From assembly GCA_964441705.1 (NCBI GenBank), contig CAYTWF010000007.1, forward strand, positions 1 through 63,017: 63,017 nt of DNA. Reading direction: 5' to 3'. This document shows, piece by piece, positions 52,607 through 62,326 of the stretch (positions are counted from its first letter, which is position 1; every line of letters begins with the position of its first letter). The notes beneath the pieces were generated by a model, which saw only the letters and a list, made by a program, of their open reading frames with translations, did no database searches and had not been told where the DNA came from. The stretch comes from Eshraghiella sp964441705 (GTDB lineage: Bacteria > Bacillota > Clostridia > Lachnospirales > Lachnospiraceae). The position numbers and the translations under genes were made by a program.

Positions 52607-53362
52607 ATGAAGAAAAAATGGTTAGTAATTCCATCAGTTATTATATGGTTAATCATATGGCACATTGCGGCCCTCCTTATTGATAAGGAAATATTTCTTC
52701 CCGGACCTGTGACAGTGGTTCGGACTCTTTTTTCTCTTGGAGCAACGCAAAATTTCTGGAAAAGCATTCTCATATCACTTTCAGGCATTGCAACAGGCTT
52801 TGGAATTGGTCTGGTATCAGGAATTATTCTTGCAGCACTTGCCTGTACCTCACCTGTTCTTCGCTCACTTATAGATGTTCCCGTTAAGGTAATCAAAGCC
52901 ATTCCTGTTGCATCCTTTGTCATTCTTGCACTTTTATGGACAAGCTCCAGACAGCTTCCCATACTCATTGCAGCTCTTATGGTTATGCCGATAATCTATA
53001 CTAATGTACGAACAGGTATTGAAGGTACTGACCCACTAATGCTTGAAATGGCCAGTGTGTATCATATGAGCAGGCTTCGGCGTATTCGCTACATCTATAT
53101 CCCGGCATTAATTCCGGCATTAATATCCGGTTGTCAGATTGCTGCCGGCTACGCCTGGAAATCCGGCATTGCCGCTGAGATAATAGGACTTGTAAGAGGT
53201 TCAATCGGCAGCAGCCTGTACCAGTCCAAGCTATACCTGGAGATACCACAGCTTTTTGCCTGGACCATTGCTATTGTACTTGTAAGCATAGCGTTTGAGA
53301 AAATAATTGTATTAATTGTCAGAACAATTGGCAATATTCTTGGAGGTGTATATAATGGATAA
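52607..53362 (+). CDS. ABC transporter permease (SsuC/TauC-type)
   Basis: A 251-residue permease with about six helices. The EAA loop has the form EMASVYHMSRLRRIRYIYIP, typical of the SsuC/TauC/ThiX group. AAGGAGG precedes the ATG. It overlaps the ATPase gene by 8 bp. Confidence 0.93.
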   Translation: MKKKWLVIPSVIIWLIIWHIAALLIDKEIFLPGPVTVVRTLFSLGATQNFWKSILISLSGIATGFGIGLVSGIILAALACTSPVLRSLIDVPVKVIKAIPVASFVILALLWTSSRQLPILIAALMVMPIIYTNVRTGIEGTDPLMLEMASVYHMSRLRRIRYIYIPALIPALISGCQIAAGYAWKSGIAAEIIGLVRGSIGSSLYQSKLYLEIPQLFAWTIAIVLVSIAFEKIIVLIVRTIGNILGGVYNG

Positions 53363-53924
53363 CAGCATAACAATTAATGCACTTAATGTATCCTACGGCG
53401 AACATCAGGTTATCAGTAATTACTCCCATACCTTTCCAGGAGGAAGTGTAACTGCAATCATGGGACAGTCCGGCTGCGGTAAAACAACACTTATTAATTC
53501 AATTATGTCACTTGTTCCATATACAGGCTCCATAGCTGCTCCCACCAGCATTTCTGCAGTATTTCAGGAAAACAGACTATGTGAGGGTCTGTCAGTCTAC
53601 CAGAATATCAGAATAACCGCCGGACATTCTTATACCTCTTCAGATATTCACAACAGCATTGACCTTCTAAGGCTTGGCTGCTCCCACTCAACCCGGGTAT
53701 GCCGTTTAAGTGGAGGTATGAAACGCCGTGTTGCAATTCTTCGTGCACTTATGGCTGACAGCCAGGTGCTTATTCTTGACGAACCCTTTAAAGGACTTGA
53801 TATAGACACCAAAGCCTCTGTTATGAAGCTGGTAAAAGAAAAAGCCTCCGCCAGAACCATGCTTATAGTAACCCATGATTTGGCAGAAGCTCAATATTTT
53901 AATGCCTCAATTATTAATCTGTAG
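53355..53924 (+). CDS. ABC transporter ATP-binding protein of the importer
   Basis: A 189-residue ATPase, somewhat shorter than typical SsuB. Walker A GQSGCGKTT, signature LSGGMKRRVAI and Walker B VLILDEPFKGLD are complete. The start MDNSITIN follows GGAGGTG. Its stop overlaps that of the convergent yfhO-like gene by 11 bp, so the two share no terminator. Confidence 0.93.
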   Translation: MDNSITINALNVSYGEHQVISNYSHTFPGGSVTAIMGQSGCGKTTLINSIMSLVPYTGSIAAPTSISAVFQENRLCEGLSVYQNIRITAGHSYTSSDIHNSIDLLRLGCSHSTRVCRLSGGMKRRVAILRALMADSQVLILDEPFKGLDIDTKASVMKLVKEKASARTMLIVTHDLAEAQYFNASIINL

Positions 53925-56511
53925 CCTTCTGATTCTTTTTCTGTCTATTGTATTCCACTATTCCCGATATAAACAATGCTATAATAAATATTGCAAGAGC
54001 TGCTCCTGAAACATATGCTCCATACATAAAGCCCGGAGTCATATAATTAAGAGTAATCTCATGGCTGCCCTTAGATAAATCCAGAACCATAAACAGGTCA
54101 CAGAAGGTATCACATTCTGTCTTAACTCCGTCGACATACACTGACCAGCCCGGAGTAGATGGAATTGTAAGCATAACCTTTGAATCCGACTTCAGGTCAA
54201 TTGTTCCCGTAAGATATCTGTCTGTGCAGTCCTTAACCTCATACTGCTCATCAGCCAGCTCCTTATATACCTTGTCAATGACACCATCTATCATTCTTGC
54301 AGCGTATATTGTACAGCTGCTATCCTTAACCTCTGTATATTCTATGCTAATATCCACAACATCACCTTTATTAATGTTGCCAAGGTCGAACACGCATCCC
54401 GTTCTGTTAATTGTATACAGCTCCTTATTATTAACTGAGAAAATAATTCTATGTACATCTGCAGCTGCTACCTTAACAAGCAGCTCCCCATCCGTGTAAG
54501 CTGTATATCTGTAATTCTTGGTTCCGTCTATCTCATCCTTATCACTTGTACAGTCAAAGCTTTGGATTGCATAGCCATTCTCTCCGACAATATCATTGCA
54601 TATATTATTCATTGTCGTAAATGGATTATCGTACAGCAGGTCATCATCCTCTGCCAAACTGTCCGGTATTGCATATCCAACTGAAAGTGCGTTGTTATTC
54701 TCATACACGTCTACATTCCCAACAGTCTTTAAGTAGGTATAATCAGAGGAATATACATTATAGTATCTTGTATAATAATATTTTACACCCAGCAGCATAT
54801 CCATAAGAGCATTTTCACCATAATACATTACATTATTGGTTCCACCTGTTGCTCCTGTTTTGCAGTAAAAAATCGTCTGCGCATAATTATTAAAGGTATT
54901 AAAAAGTGAAAGTGAATTAATATCGTACACCGTAGCCTCATTAACAATTGACTGATGTCCCATGTTCTTCATAAACTCACTTATCTCAATCAATCCCGCC
55001 GGCGTAATGTCCTCAATGGTCATTTCACTCATTTCATTTTCAAAACGGTCCTCATTAGGATTGTAGGTTTCATCTATTTTCTCCCTGTAATAGCCAGGTT
55101 CTTTTTCCTCATTAATTGTATCAAAATCACTTATATAATATGAATAATCTCCAATTATCGTGCCATTGGCATAGAAAATACTAATAATAAACATTACAAC
55201 AAGCTCTGCATATGCGAAGAAATTAATTATGTTAAATCTCAGCTTACCTGAATGACAGAAATTAAATATCAGAACGTAAGCAAGTGCCATTGCTGACGTA
55301 ATTATTCCATACACAAGTGTATCTCTATTGAAAAATACTATAACTGCAAGTCCTAATGTCAGAACTCCCCATGCAATAAACATAGTATGCTTCTTAATGG
55401 CGCTTCGTTTCTGCAGGCACACCTCCACAGCCATAATTATCATAAGGAACACTACCATAAAAGCAAATCTGTTGGGAATACCTGTCTGTTCATGCATGCC
55501 ATGCCATATGAAATTCAATGGTTTAAAATTCATGGAAAAAAGAAGTATGCCAATAAGGAAAATATTGCGAAGCTTATTGCCCACCTTAATTCTTCCGGAT
55601 AAAATATATACAATTGCAAGAAGCAGTACAAGCACTGTCATAAACAGGTTGGCATACTGTCTGTCAAAGGTAATTCCAATTGGAGGATTACCAAGCATAA
55701 TTGTTCCAAAGGTATCTGCAAAGCTGCCATATAATCCTATTGAAGGCAGCTGTTCCCCTGTTATATAGGTACTTTGCAGTCCTCCAAAGGCCGGAATCAG
55801 AATAATCGCACCAAGCCCAATACCAAGGAGTGATGCTCCTCCAACCTTAAGGAGCTTAAGTATGAAATCCTTAAAGCTTTTAAACCGATATGTAAAGAAA
55901 TACATAAATATGAAAATACAGGTCATATACCCAATGAAATAGCTGATAATTACCTGCAGTGCAAGAAATATAGTATACCAGTACCACCTTGGTCTCTCAT
56001 CTCTCATAAGTACGTCCAGACCCATAATTACCAGTGGGAACAGAATAACACCATCAAGCCACATTACATTCCAGGCATAGCCAACCATGAATCCACATAA
56101 AGCGTATATAGTTGAAAATAATACTATTACCTTGCATTTTGCATCAGGGAAACGATTCTTGAGAAAAACAGAAAAGGTTCCACCACAAAATGCCAGTTTG
56201 AGTACTATCAGCAGATTAACAGCATATACAATATTGCTTTTACCAAAGATAAGAATAATAAAATTCAGTGGCGATACCAGGTAATATGAAAATACTGCCC
56301 AAAAATCATAGCCCATACTTCCTGACAGAGAATAGAACATACTCTGTTTACCCGTAATAATATTATAATATGCAGTAAAAAAAGGAACATACTGCTCATA
56401 GCAGTCATTGGATGCCAGTCCCGCATCACAGAAAATGAAAGCTATAACTGAAATAAGTCCCACTATCGCTAATGGGACCAGAATACTTAAAATAACATGC
56501 TTCTGTTTCAT
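53914..56511 (-). CDS. YfhO-family membrane protein
   Basis: An 865-residue polytopic protein of the YfhO type: about 12 N-terminal helices (NDCYEQYVPFFTAYYNI, MVGYAWNVMWLDG) and a large outer C-terminal domain (about 550-820), ending with one more helix. The family is annotated as bacterial membrane proteins of the glycosyltransferase GT-C kind; YfhO is linked to lipoteichoic-acid glycosylation in Bacillus. GGAGAT precedes the start. It is cotranscribed with the GGDEF gene upstream (14-nt gap). Confidence 0.9.
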   Translation of the reverse strand: MKQKHVILSILVPLAIVGLISVIAFIFCDAGLASNDCYEQYVPFFTAYYNIITGKQSMFYSLSGSMGYDFWAVFSYYLVSPLNFIILIFGKSNIVYAVNLLIVLKLAFCGGTFSVFLKNRFPDAKCKVIVLFSTIYALCGFMVGYAWNVMWLDGVILFPLVIMGLDVLMRDERPRWYWYTIFLALQVIISYFIGYMTCIFIFMYFFTYRFKSFKDFILKLLKVGGASLLGIGLGAIILIPAFGGLQSTYITGEQLPSIGLYGSFADTFGTIMLGNPPIGITFDRQYANLFMTVLVLLLAIVYILSGRIKVGNKLRNIFLIGILLFSMNFKPLNFIWHGMHEQTGIPNRFAFMVVFLMIIMAVEVCLQKRSAIKKHTMFIAWGVLTLGLAVIVFFNRDTLVYGIITSAMALAYVLIFNFCHSGKLRFNIINFFAYAELVVMFIISIFYANGTIIGDYSYYISDFDTINEEKEPGYYREKIDETYNPNEDRFENEMSEMTIEDITPAGLIEISEFMKNMGHQSIVNEATVYDINSLSLFNTFNNYAQTIFYCKTGATGGTNNVMYYGENALMDMLLGVKYYYTRYYNVYSSDYTYLKTVGNVDVYENNNALSVGYAIPDSLAEDDDLLYDNPFTTMNNICNDIVGENGYAIQSFDCTSDKDEIDGTKNYRYTAYTDGELLVKVAAADVHRIIFSVNNKELYTINRTGCVFDLGNINKGDVVDISIEYTEVKDSSCTIYAARMIDGVIDKVYKELADEQYEVKDCTDRYLTGTIDLKSDSKVMLTIPSTPGWSVYVDGVKTECDTFCDLFMVLDLSKGSHEITLNYMTPGFMYGAYVSGAALAIFIIALFISGIVEYNRQKKNQKATD

Positions 56512-56525
56512 ATAAATCTCCTGCT

Positions 56526-57905
56526 CTATATTATTATGTCTGATGCCAAAGTATATTGGTTACGACCATGCTCCTTAGAATAATATAAGGCCTTATCAAC
56601 CTTCATATATAATTCTGAATAATCTATAACACCAGTTGTATCTGCAATTCCTACACTTACAGAAAGCTTGGTGGTCTTTCCCTCAAAGGAAAGCGTCCTG
56701 TCCATTTTTTTACAAAGCTCTGCACCATATGCAGCACATTCATCTGCTGTAGGACTTCCTATAACAAATGCAATAAATTCATCGCCACCGTATCTGCCCA
56801 GGTATGCTCCCGGGAATACTATTCTCATGGCTCCTGCCAGTGTCTTAAGTGCCTCATCTCCTGCAAGATGACCAAGCGTGTCGTTAACTGTCTTAAAATA
56901 ATCCATATCAATCAAAAACAGCGCACCCTCAGTTCCTCCCGGCCTCTTAATCACAAAATCATTAACTATATTATCAAATGACCTTCTATTGTAAAGACCT
57001 GTCAGACCATCGCGTCTCGCCTGGATTGATATCTCATCCTTCTCACGCTTCTCATCATACAGCTGTTTGACGAATTTCTTCTTGTATTCCTCTTCGTTAC
57101 GCAGCTTGATAAGTGCCGATTCATTCTCATCCTTAAGTCTGTTCGCCTCCGCAAGATTCTTCCTTACTATGTTAAATGACTCAACTAGTCTTCCAATCTC
57201 ATCATCCACATCATAGGTTAAATCTGCCATATCGCTGTAGCCCTCATTAAAAAAATGAGACCAGCCTGCAATATCGCTGATTGGATGAACAATCCTTTTG
57301 GTAATAAAATGAACGCAGTATGTAAATGTTATGGCAAACGCAATAGCCGAAATAATCATCATAATCTCACAGGCCAGTACTCCGCCCCTCATTGAAAGGT
57401 ATGAATGATTACCATTGTCTACGGTCTCTGCAAGGACACTATTGATATCTGCCGAAATATTATCAACATATATGTCAATATCTTCATTGTATACTGTCTT
57501 GATTGTTGAGGCGTCCTTATAATTGGTGATTCTGCTCATAGAATCATCGAGTCTGGTCAGTATATTATTAGAGTCCTCAATAGTATACCTTCCATCCTCT
57601 GAATAATGAAAGCGGTCCTTATATACTACCTTAAAGGAGGTCTTCAGATTCTCATAATCCCTCTGTGCAGTGGTAAGGTAAAATTCTCCGCCAAACTGTG
57701 CATAATTGCGTATGGATATGTTATAGGCACTTAAATCAGCTGAAACGCTGGCTATCTCATAGTATCTCTGTGTGTAATATTTCATGGACTTGTTATAACT
57801 GCCCATGCTAAAAAACAGACAAAAAATAAAACAAGCTAAAAATATACCCATTACAATAAAAATAAGCCTGCTTCTTTTCTTTAGTGACTTCTTCAATTCA
57901 TTCAT
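56526..57905 (-). CDS. Membrane-bound diguanylate cyclase
   Basis: A 459-residue protein: two membrane helices (about 14-37 and 185-205) enclosing an outer sensor region (about 40-180), a HAMP-like linker, a coiled coil and a C-terminal GGDEF domain (about 300-455) with GRYGGDEFIAF intact. The RxxD inhibitory site is not evident. It would make cyclic di-GMP in response to an outer signal. The start is MNELKK, with a GGGG element ahead. Divergent from the zinc-ribbon membrane-protein gene. Confidence 0.93.
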   Translation of the reverse strand: MNELKKSLKKRSRLIFIVMGIFLACFIFCLFFSMGSYNKSMKYYTQRYYEIASVSADLSAYNISIRNYAQFGGEFYLTTAQRDYENLKTSFKVVYKDRFHYSEDGRYTIEDSNNILTRLDDSMSRITNYKDASTIKTVYNEDIDIYVDNISADINSVLAETVDNGNHSYLSMRGGVLACEIMMIISAIAFAITFTYCVHFITKRIVHPISDIAGWSHFFNEGYSDMADLTYDVDDEIGRLVESFNIVRKNLAEANRLKDENESALIKLRNEEEYKKKFVKQLYDEKREKDEISIQARRDGLTGLYNRRSFDNIVNDFVIKRPGGTEGALFLIDMDYFKTVNDTLGHLAGDEALKTLAGAMRIVFPGAYLGRYGGDEFIAFVIGSPTADECAAYGAELCKKMDRTLSFEGKTTKLSVSVGIADTTGVIDYSELYMKVDKALYYSKEHGRNQYTLASDIII

Positions 57906-58077
57906 ATGTACGACCCCAATCGTAGCTTTAATAATAATAAACCCATTTATTAATATGATACTACTTTGTAACAGTTTTGGCAATAAAATATACTTAAAAT
58001 TCGTCTTCAATAAAATATAGATTATTTGTATTTCACGTGCTATACTATCAGAGAAAAAAACTTTTGGAGGTACATAT

Positions 58078-58998
58078 ATGTATTGCATATATTGTGGAAA
58101 AGAAATCCCTGAGGGCACTACCTGCAGCTGTCGAAGCGGTGCCCCTGAGCAGCCTGTTTACTCACAGCCTGCATATAACGCTTATAGTAATAATGTATAT
58201 CAGGACGGAACTGTTCATACACCTGTAACAGAGGTTATACAGACGCCTGTACATACGGCAGTTAAGAAGGTAATGGGTTCACCGATCGGACTTATTATTG
58301 CAATTTTATTATCATCCCAGCTTGTATTGGAAATTGCGGCAGGCATTACAGGTAATGGTATTTTTACTGTTAATATTCTTCTTATTCTTGCAGTTATTGC
58401 CACATGGGTTTCTTATGCAGCAGGACGTAACAGCCAGACTACTTCAACAGCCGGACTTACAATTAATTCAGGACTGCTGATTACACAGATAGTATTTTCA
58501 TCCATTGCATTTGTATTCCTGACTTTCGTAATTATTTTTATGGTGTTTTTCAGAAGTGTATTATGGGACATGCTCCCATCCTCTACCCAGTACTACTGGG
58601 ATATATATTATAATATGTCTGACCTGCCCGTTTTCGTATTTTGGATTGTAGAAGCAGTATTTGTATGTGCCTTTCTTTTTGCACTGTTCTATTTCATATC
58701 TCTTCGTCATAATATTAAAGAAATGAGATATGCCGTTAATGGTCAAAAGGATGTTCGCGGAATCGGAATGTTTCCTATCATAATTATGTTTATTATGGGC
58801 GGCTGTACTGTTCTTTCCAACCTGTCAACCTTTAACCAGCGCTTTAATGCTAATCTTATACTTAGCAATTTATTTAATAATTTCGACATTAACTTTAACC
58901 TGTTCACTACCTTGAGTGGTCTTGTAGGTGGGGCTATTTATGTAATGGCAGGTATATATTTGTTAATGGCACGTAAAGCAATCAAGAATTTGAAGTAA
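58078..58998 (+). CDS. Zinc-ribbon membrane protein
   Basis: A 306-residue protein. The N-terminus has a zinc-ribbon (CIYCGKEIPEGTTCSCRS; C3, C6, C16, C18), then a tyrosine/proline-rich stretch and about six membrane helices. Such zinc-ribbon plus membrane proteins are common in clostridia, with no fixed function. GGAGGT precedes the ATG. Confidence 0.8.
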   Translation: MYCIYCGKEIPEGTTCSCRSGAPEQPVYSQPAYNAYSNNVYQDGTVHTPVTEVIQTPVHTAVKKVMGSPIGLIIAILLSSQLVLEIAAGITGNGIFTVNILLILAVIATWVSYAAGRNSQTTSTAGLTINSGLLITQIVFSSIAFVFLTFVIIFMVFFRSVLWDMLPSSTQYYWDIYYNMSDLPVFVFWIVEAVFVCAFLFALFYFISLRHNIKEMRYAVNGQKDVRGIGMFPIIIMFIMGGCTVLSNLSTFNQRFNANLILSNLFNNFDINFNLFTTLSGLVGGAIYVMAGIYLLMARKAIKNLK

Positions 58999-59107
58999 AA
59001 TGTCGAAATAATCCGATTTTTTGCAGATTATGCTTGCAAAATGGCAATATCTATGATATTTTATTTATGAAAATTTTATAAAAATTTAATAATTAAGGAG
59101 ATTTATT

Positions 59108-59389
59108 ATGGAACAGCAGAAAAATACTTTTGGTATCGTTTCACTTGTATGTGGAATCGTAGGCTTAATCCTTTGCTGGTTTGGTTACTCAGCATTCATA
59201 TCACTCGCTTGTGGTATCGTAGCAATTATTATGTCCAACAAGTCTAAGGCAGCTATTGGAAACAACGGAATGGCTACTGCAGGTCTTGTACTTGGTATCA
59301 TCACTCTTGCTATTGCAGCTATCGCAGTTATCATCGTTCTTGCTTGTGCAAGCGTTGTTGGTTGTGCAGCTTGTAGTGCAGCATACTAG
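59108..59389 (+). CDS. Small DUF4190-like membrane protein
   Basis: A 93-residue protein with two hydrophobic helices and a central basic stretch (MSNKSKAAIGNNGMATAG), the DUF4190 pattern. A cysteine-rich C-terminus (ASVVGCAACSAAY) is unusual. AAGGAG precedes the ATG. A terminator follows. Confidence 0.8.
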   Translation: MEQQKNTFGIVSLVCGIVGLILCWFGYSAFISLACGIVAIIMSNKSKAAIGNNGMATAGLVLGIITLAIAAIAVIIVLACASVVGCAACSAAY

Positions 59390-59405
59390 AATTAGACAGA
59401 TTAGT

Positions 59406-59440
59406 AGAGTCTGGTGTATTTCATCAGACTCTATTTTTTT
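59406..59440 (+). terminator. Terminator before the Lgt-like gene
   Basis: An 11-bp stem (AGAGTCTGGTG/CATCAGACTCT, one G-U) with a 5-nt loop followed by seven T. It ends only 13 nt before the Lgt-like start and its ribosome-binding site directly follows, so readthrough control is possible. Confidence 0.85.
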
Positions 59441-59452
59441 AGGAGAAATCAT

Positions 59453-60256
59453 ATGTATCCATTTATGAACATTTTCGGACGCACAATACCGTCCTATTCA
59501 GTAATGGCTATTATCGGTACCATTGCCGTTGCCATATATGCAGTAATCAGATGCCGTCAGGAAAAGATAGAGCTTGATGATATGGCTTATTTTCTTGTAT
59601 TTGCATTTATTTTTATGCCAGTATTTGCTGTTGTTTTATACTGGATAACAGAGATAAAAGAGGTTGCACGAGTATTCACATATCTCTTTAGAGACTTTAA
59701 ATATTTCACAAGCCATATTCCAATCGGGCTTGTATACTATGGTGGTCTTTTTGGGGTATTCTTCGGAGGCTTTGTGTATGCCAAAGCCTTTAAAACAGAT
59801 GTACGAAGAATGTTTATGATTATGGTTCCGGCGATACCGCTTTTCCATATTTTCGGACGAATTGGATGCTTTCTCGCTGGCTGCTGCCACGGCGCAGTTA
59901 ACGAACAGTTTGGAATTGCCTACTCTCATTCGGTGAGTGCCGAAAACGGTATTCCTTATCTTCCAATTCAGCTTGTAGAATCCTTTGGCAACCTTATTAT
60001 ATTCATAATTATGTGTTTTTCCCAGAAGAAAAAGCACAAATATTTCCAGCCTGCCGGTCTGTATTTTACCATGTATGGTACAATGCGCTTTGTTCTGGAA
60101 TTCTTCAGGGGTGACACAATAAGAGGTCACGTTGGTGCTCTCTCAACCTCTCAGTGGATAAGCCTTGTGGTTATTCCGCTTGGAGTATACTGTCTTGTAT
60201 GCCCGGCTGAAAAGAATTTTATGAACCGGCTGTATACACCTAAGAAAGCCAAATAG
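59453..60256 (+). CDS. Lgt-like prolipoprotein diacylglyceryl transferase
   Basis: A 267-residue membrane protein of the Lgt family with about six helices. GRIGCFLAGCCHG and a later FVLEFFRGD match the Lgt signature and the conserved Arg/Glu pair. It would transfer diacylglycerol to lipobox cysteines. Several family members in clostridia are paralogs, so true Lgt activity is likely but not certain. Start MYPFMNI has AGGAGA ahead. Confidence 0.85.
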   Translation: MYPFMNIFGRTIPSYSVMAIIGTIAVAIYAVIRCRQEKIELDDMAYFLVFAFIFMPVFAVVLYWITEIKEVARVFTYLFRDFKYFTSHIPIGLVYYGGLFGVFFGGFVYAKAFKTDVRRMFMIMVPAIPLFHIFGRIGCFLAGCCHGAVNEQFGIAYSHSVSAENGIPYLPIQLVESFGNLIIFIIMCFSQKKKHKYFQPAGLYFTMYGTMRFVLEFFRGDTIRGHVGALSTSQWISLVVIPLGVYCLVCPAEKNFMNRLYTPKKAK

Positions 60257-60323
60257 CTGTGACTACCAAAAGGAATATTAACTGAATCAGTACGATGCTA
60301 TTAAAAATCTGAAAATGTATTAA

Positions 60324-60342
60324 AACAAATCCGAGATTTGTT
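60324..60342. promoter_or_regulatory. Inverted repeat upstream of the RNA candidate
   Basis: Perfect AACAAATC-N3-GATTTGTT. It partly overlaps a TATAAC -10-like hexamer (60342-60347), so it may be an operator for the downstream transcript. Confidence 0.4.
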
Positions 60343-60351
60343 ATAACGTAA

Positions 60352-60440
60352 ATAGAAAAGGCAACCGCCACAGAGTGGTTGACCAAATGCAAAACGAAAA
60401 CCTTCCTAGACTCGGTCAAAGTACAGGGAAGGTTTTTGTT
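60352..60440 (+). ncRNA. Candidate small structured RNA or attenuator
   Basis: Two hairpins: CAACC/GGTTG (60362-60381) and the terminator AAAACCTTCC/GGGAAGGTTTT with a T tract (60397-60440). A third pairing, TTGACC (60379-60384) with GGTCAA (60414-60419), would compete with or pseudoknot into the terminator loop. Function unknown; could also be only the 3' end of the Lgt transcript. Confidence 0.4.
60397..60440 (+). terminator. Terminator in the 60.3 kb region
   Basis: A 9- to 10-bp stem with a 20-nt loop followed by TTTTTGTT; ends the possible RNA and any readthrough from the Lgt-like gene. Confidence 0.8.
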
Positions 60441-60732
60441 ATGTTAGTGACGTATCTACAATGATAATTATATTATACTAGTAAGTAGAACTCAGGTTCG
60501 ATAGATAGCTATATAAATTAGAATTTATAGGGTAGATATAATGGCTAATAATTTTTCCAATGAGAGCATGACATTGTAAGTTTTGCAAACATGGAATCAA
60601 TAGGGGTGGGAAACAAGGCGTTCATACGCTGAAACTATTATTCCCCAATGTGTAGAGAAAAAATTGAATTTCCAAATATGAAAAGAAACAATCGAGAATT
60701 TCTGATAAATTTTTCAATAGGAGGTGATGTAT

Positions 60733-61378
60733 TTGTATTTTAACTATGGAGAAAAAGAAGTAGAATATTTGAAATCCAGAGATAAGAAATTAGCATCAGC
60801 CATTGAAAAAAATAGGGCATATTGATAGACCGATTGATAATGATTTGTTTTCCTCTGTTGTACATCATATTATCGGGCAGCAAATATCGACAGCGGCACA
60901 GAAAACTATATGGGAAAGACTGTCTGCAAAATTAGCCAATGTGGATGCAGTGGGTATTTTATCCCTTAATAGAGATGAATTACAATCTGTTGGTATGACT
61001 TACAAAAAAGCAGATTATATTCTGGACTTTGCTGAAAAAATCAAGGATGGTTCTTTTGATATTTATGCATTGCAGACTATGACAGATGAACAGATTGTGG
61101 GGGAATTGTCTTCCTTAAAAGGAATCGGTGTATGGACGGCGGAAATGATTATGACCTTCTGCATGGAGCGCCCGGATGTGGTTAGCTTTGGAGATTTGGC
61201 GATTCTGCGTGGAATGCGAATGCTGTATCGACACCGAAAAATCGACAAAGAAATATTTAATCAGTATCGCAAAAGATATTCTCCGTATGGAACGGTTGCC
61301 AGCCTGTACTTGTGGGCAATCGCAGGAGGTGCAATTCCTGAACTTACTGACCCTGCTCCAGCGAGGAAAAAATTATGA
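60733..61378 (+). pseudogene. AlkA-type DNA-3-methyladenine glycosylase with a frame break
   Basis: HhH-GPD glycosylase of about 214 residues. The first part (MYFNYGEKEVEYLKS, TTG start 8 nt after GGAGGTG) and the main part (IGHIDRPIDNDLFSSVV, LKGIGVWTAEMIMTFC, DLAILRG) lie in two frames. The break is at a run of seven A (60806-60812); six would give SAIEKIGHIDRP and one frame. The helix-hairpin-helix and catalytic Asp (PDVVSFGDLA) are in the second frame. It removes alkylated bases and fits the downstream Ada/Ogt genes. Confidence 0.75.
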
Positions 61379-61929
61379 CAGAACAGGAAATGTGGCAGGC
61401 GGTTTTGGATAACGATGCAGGCTATGATGGACTTTTTTTCTATGCCGTCAAGACAACAGGCATTTATTGCCGTCCTTCGTGTAAATCTAAAGCACCTAAA
61501 AGAGAGAATATCTGTTATTTTGAGAGTTCTGAACAGGCAAGGCAAGCTGGGTTTCGACCATGTAAGAGATGCCGGAGCGATTTGATTGATTATCAGCCCA
61601 TGAAACAGATTGCAGAAGATGTAAAACAAAAAATAGAAATGGTATACCGTGAACAGACAGATTTGAATAAAGAACTAAATGAAATTGGTGTAACTGGGCG
61701 AAGGCTTGCGGATATTTTCAAGGATGAATATGGCATGACACCCAAAGCCTATGTAGACCAGCTCCGTTTGGAGGAAGCCAAACGATTTTTGGCAGATACG
61801 GAAACAAAGATAATTGATATTGCCTATTCTGTTGGTTTTGGAAGTCTGTCAGCATTTTATACTTTCTTCAAAAAAGAGATGGAAATTACTCCATCTGAAT
61901 ACCGAAAAAGGCAAAAGAGCCGCAAATAG
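61375..61929 (+). CDS. Ada-like regulator without methyltransferase domain
   Basis: A 184-residue protein: an N-terminal Ada zinc domain with four cysteines (C32, C36, C63, C66), one of which accepts methyl from phosphotriesters, then an AraC-type HTH (about 85-182; EIGVTGRRLADIFKDEYG, IAYSVGFGSLSAFYTFFK). The methylguanine domain is absent, and a separate ogt gene follows, so the Ada function is split. It overlaps the glycosylase by 4 bp (ATGA). Confidence 0.92.
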   Translation: MTEQEMWQAVLDNDAGYDGLFFYAVKTTGIYCRPSCKSKAPKRENICYFESSEQARQAGFRPCKRCRSDLIDYQPMKQIAEDVKQKIEMVYREQTDLNKELNEIGVTGRRLADIFKDEYGMTPKAYVDQLRLEEAKRFLADTETKIIDIAYSVGFGSLSAFYTFFKKEMEITPSEYRKRQKSRK

Positions 61930-61947
61930 AATAAAGGAGATATGGAT

Positions 61948-62301
61948 ATGAGCAAAGTAGTTGTATTATTTGAAGTAAAGCCAACGAGGGAAGGCATGAA
62001 AAGATATTTGGAATTAGCCGCTATGTTGAAGCCTATGCTGTCAGGATTTGAGGGTTTTATTCGTGCAGAGCGTTTTACAAGCCTGAATGAAGATGGCAAA
62101 CTTTTGTCAATGAATGTATGGGATAGTGAAGAAGCCGTGGAGCGGTGGAGAAATGTTATGGAACACCGTATGAGTCAGAAAGAAGGCAGAGAAAATCTGT
62201 TTGAAAGCTATAAAATCACGGTATGCTCTGCCATTCGTGAATACAGTGATACAGACAGAAATGAAGCACCAAAAGATTCCAATGCCTATATGGGCGTGTA
62301 G
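61948..62301 (+). CDS. Antibiotic-biosynthesis-monooxygenase-like (ABM) protein
   Basis: A 118-residue small alpha-beta protein of the ABM fold (VVVLFEVKPTREGMKRYLEL, FIRAERFTSLNEDGKLLS, MNVWDSEEAVERW). Relatives include heme-degrading or quinone-related monooxygenases and many of unknown role. Two ATGs six bases apart; the second has GGAG 8 nt ahead. Located between the Ada-like gene and ogt, so it is probably part of the alkylation-response operon. Confidence 0.75.
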   Translation: MSKVVVLFEVKPTREGMKRYLELAAMLKPMLSGFEGFIRAERFTSLNEDGKLLSMNVWDSEEAVERWRNVMEHRMSQKEGRENLFESYKITVCSAIREYSDTDRNEAPKDSNAYMGV

Positions 62302-62326
62302 TTAAGATGAAAAGGTGGTGTAGCTT

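Larger units (their letters stand above)
60257..60732. other. Intergenic region with structured RNA candidate
   Basis: The 476 bases contain an 8-3-8 inverted repeat (60324-60342), a folded segment ending in a terminator (about 60352-60440) and, after 60441, an A+T-rich stretch without a credible gene. The alkA-like ribosome-binding site is at the end. Confidence 0.55.

Noticed and set aside
60352..60440. Cyclic di-GMP riboswitch near the 60.3 kb terminator, given the GGCAACC element
   Set aside because: The remaining consensus elements of that class are missing.
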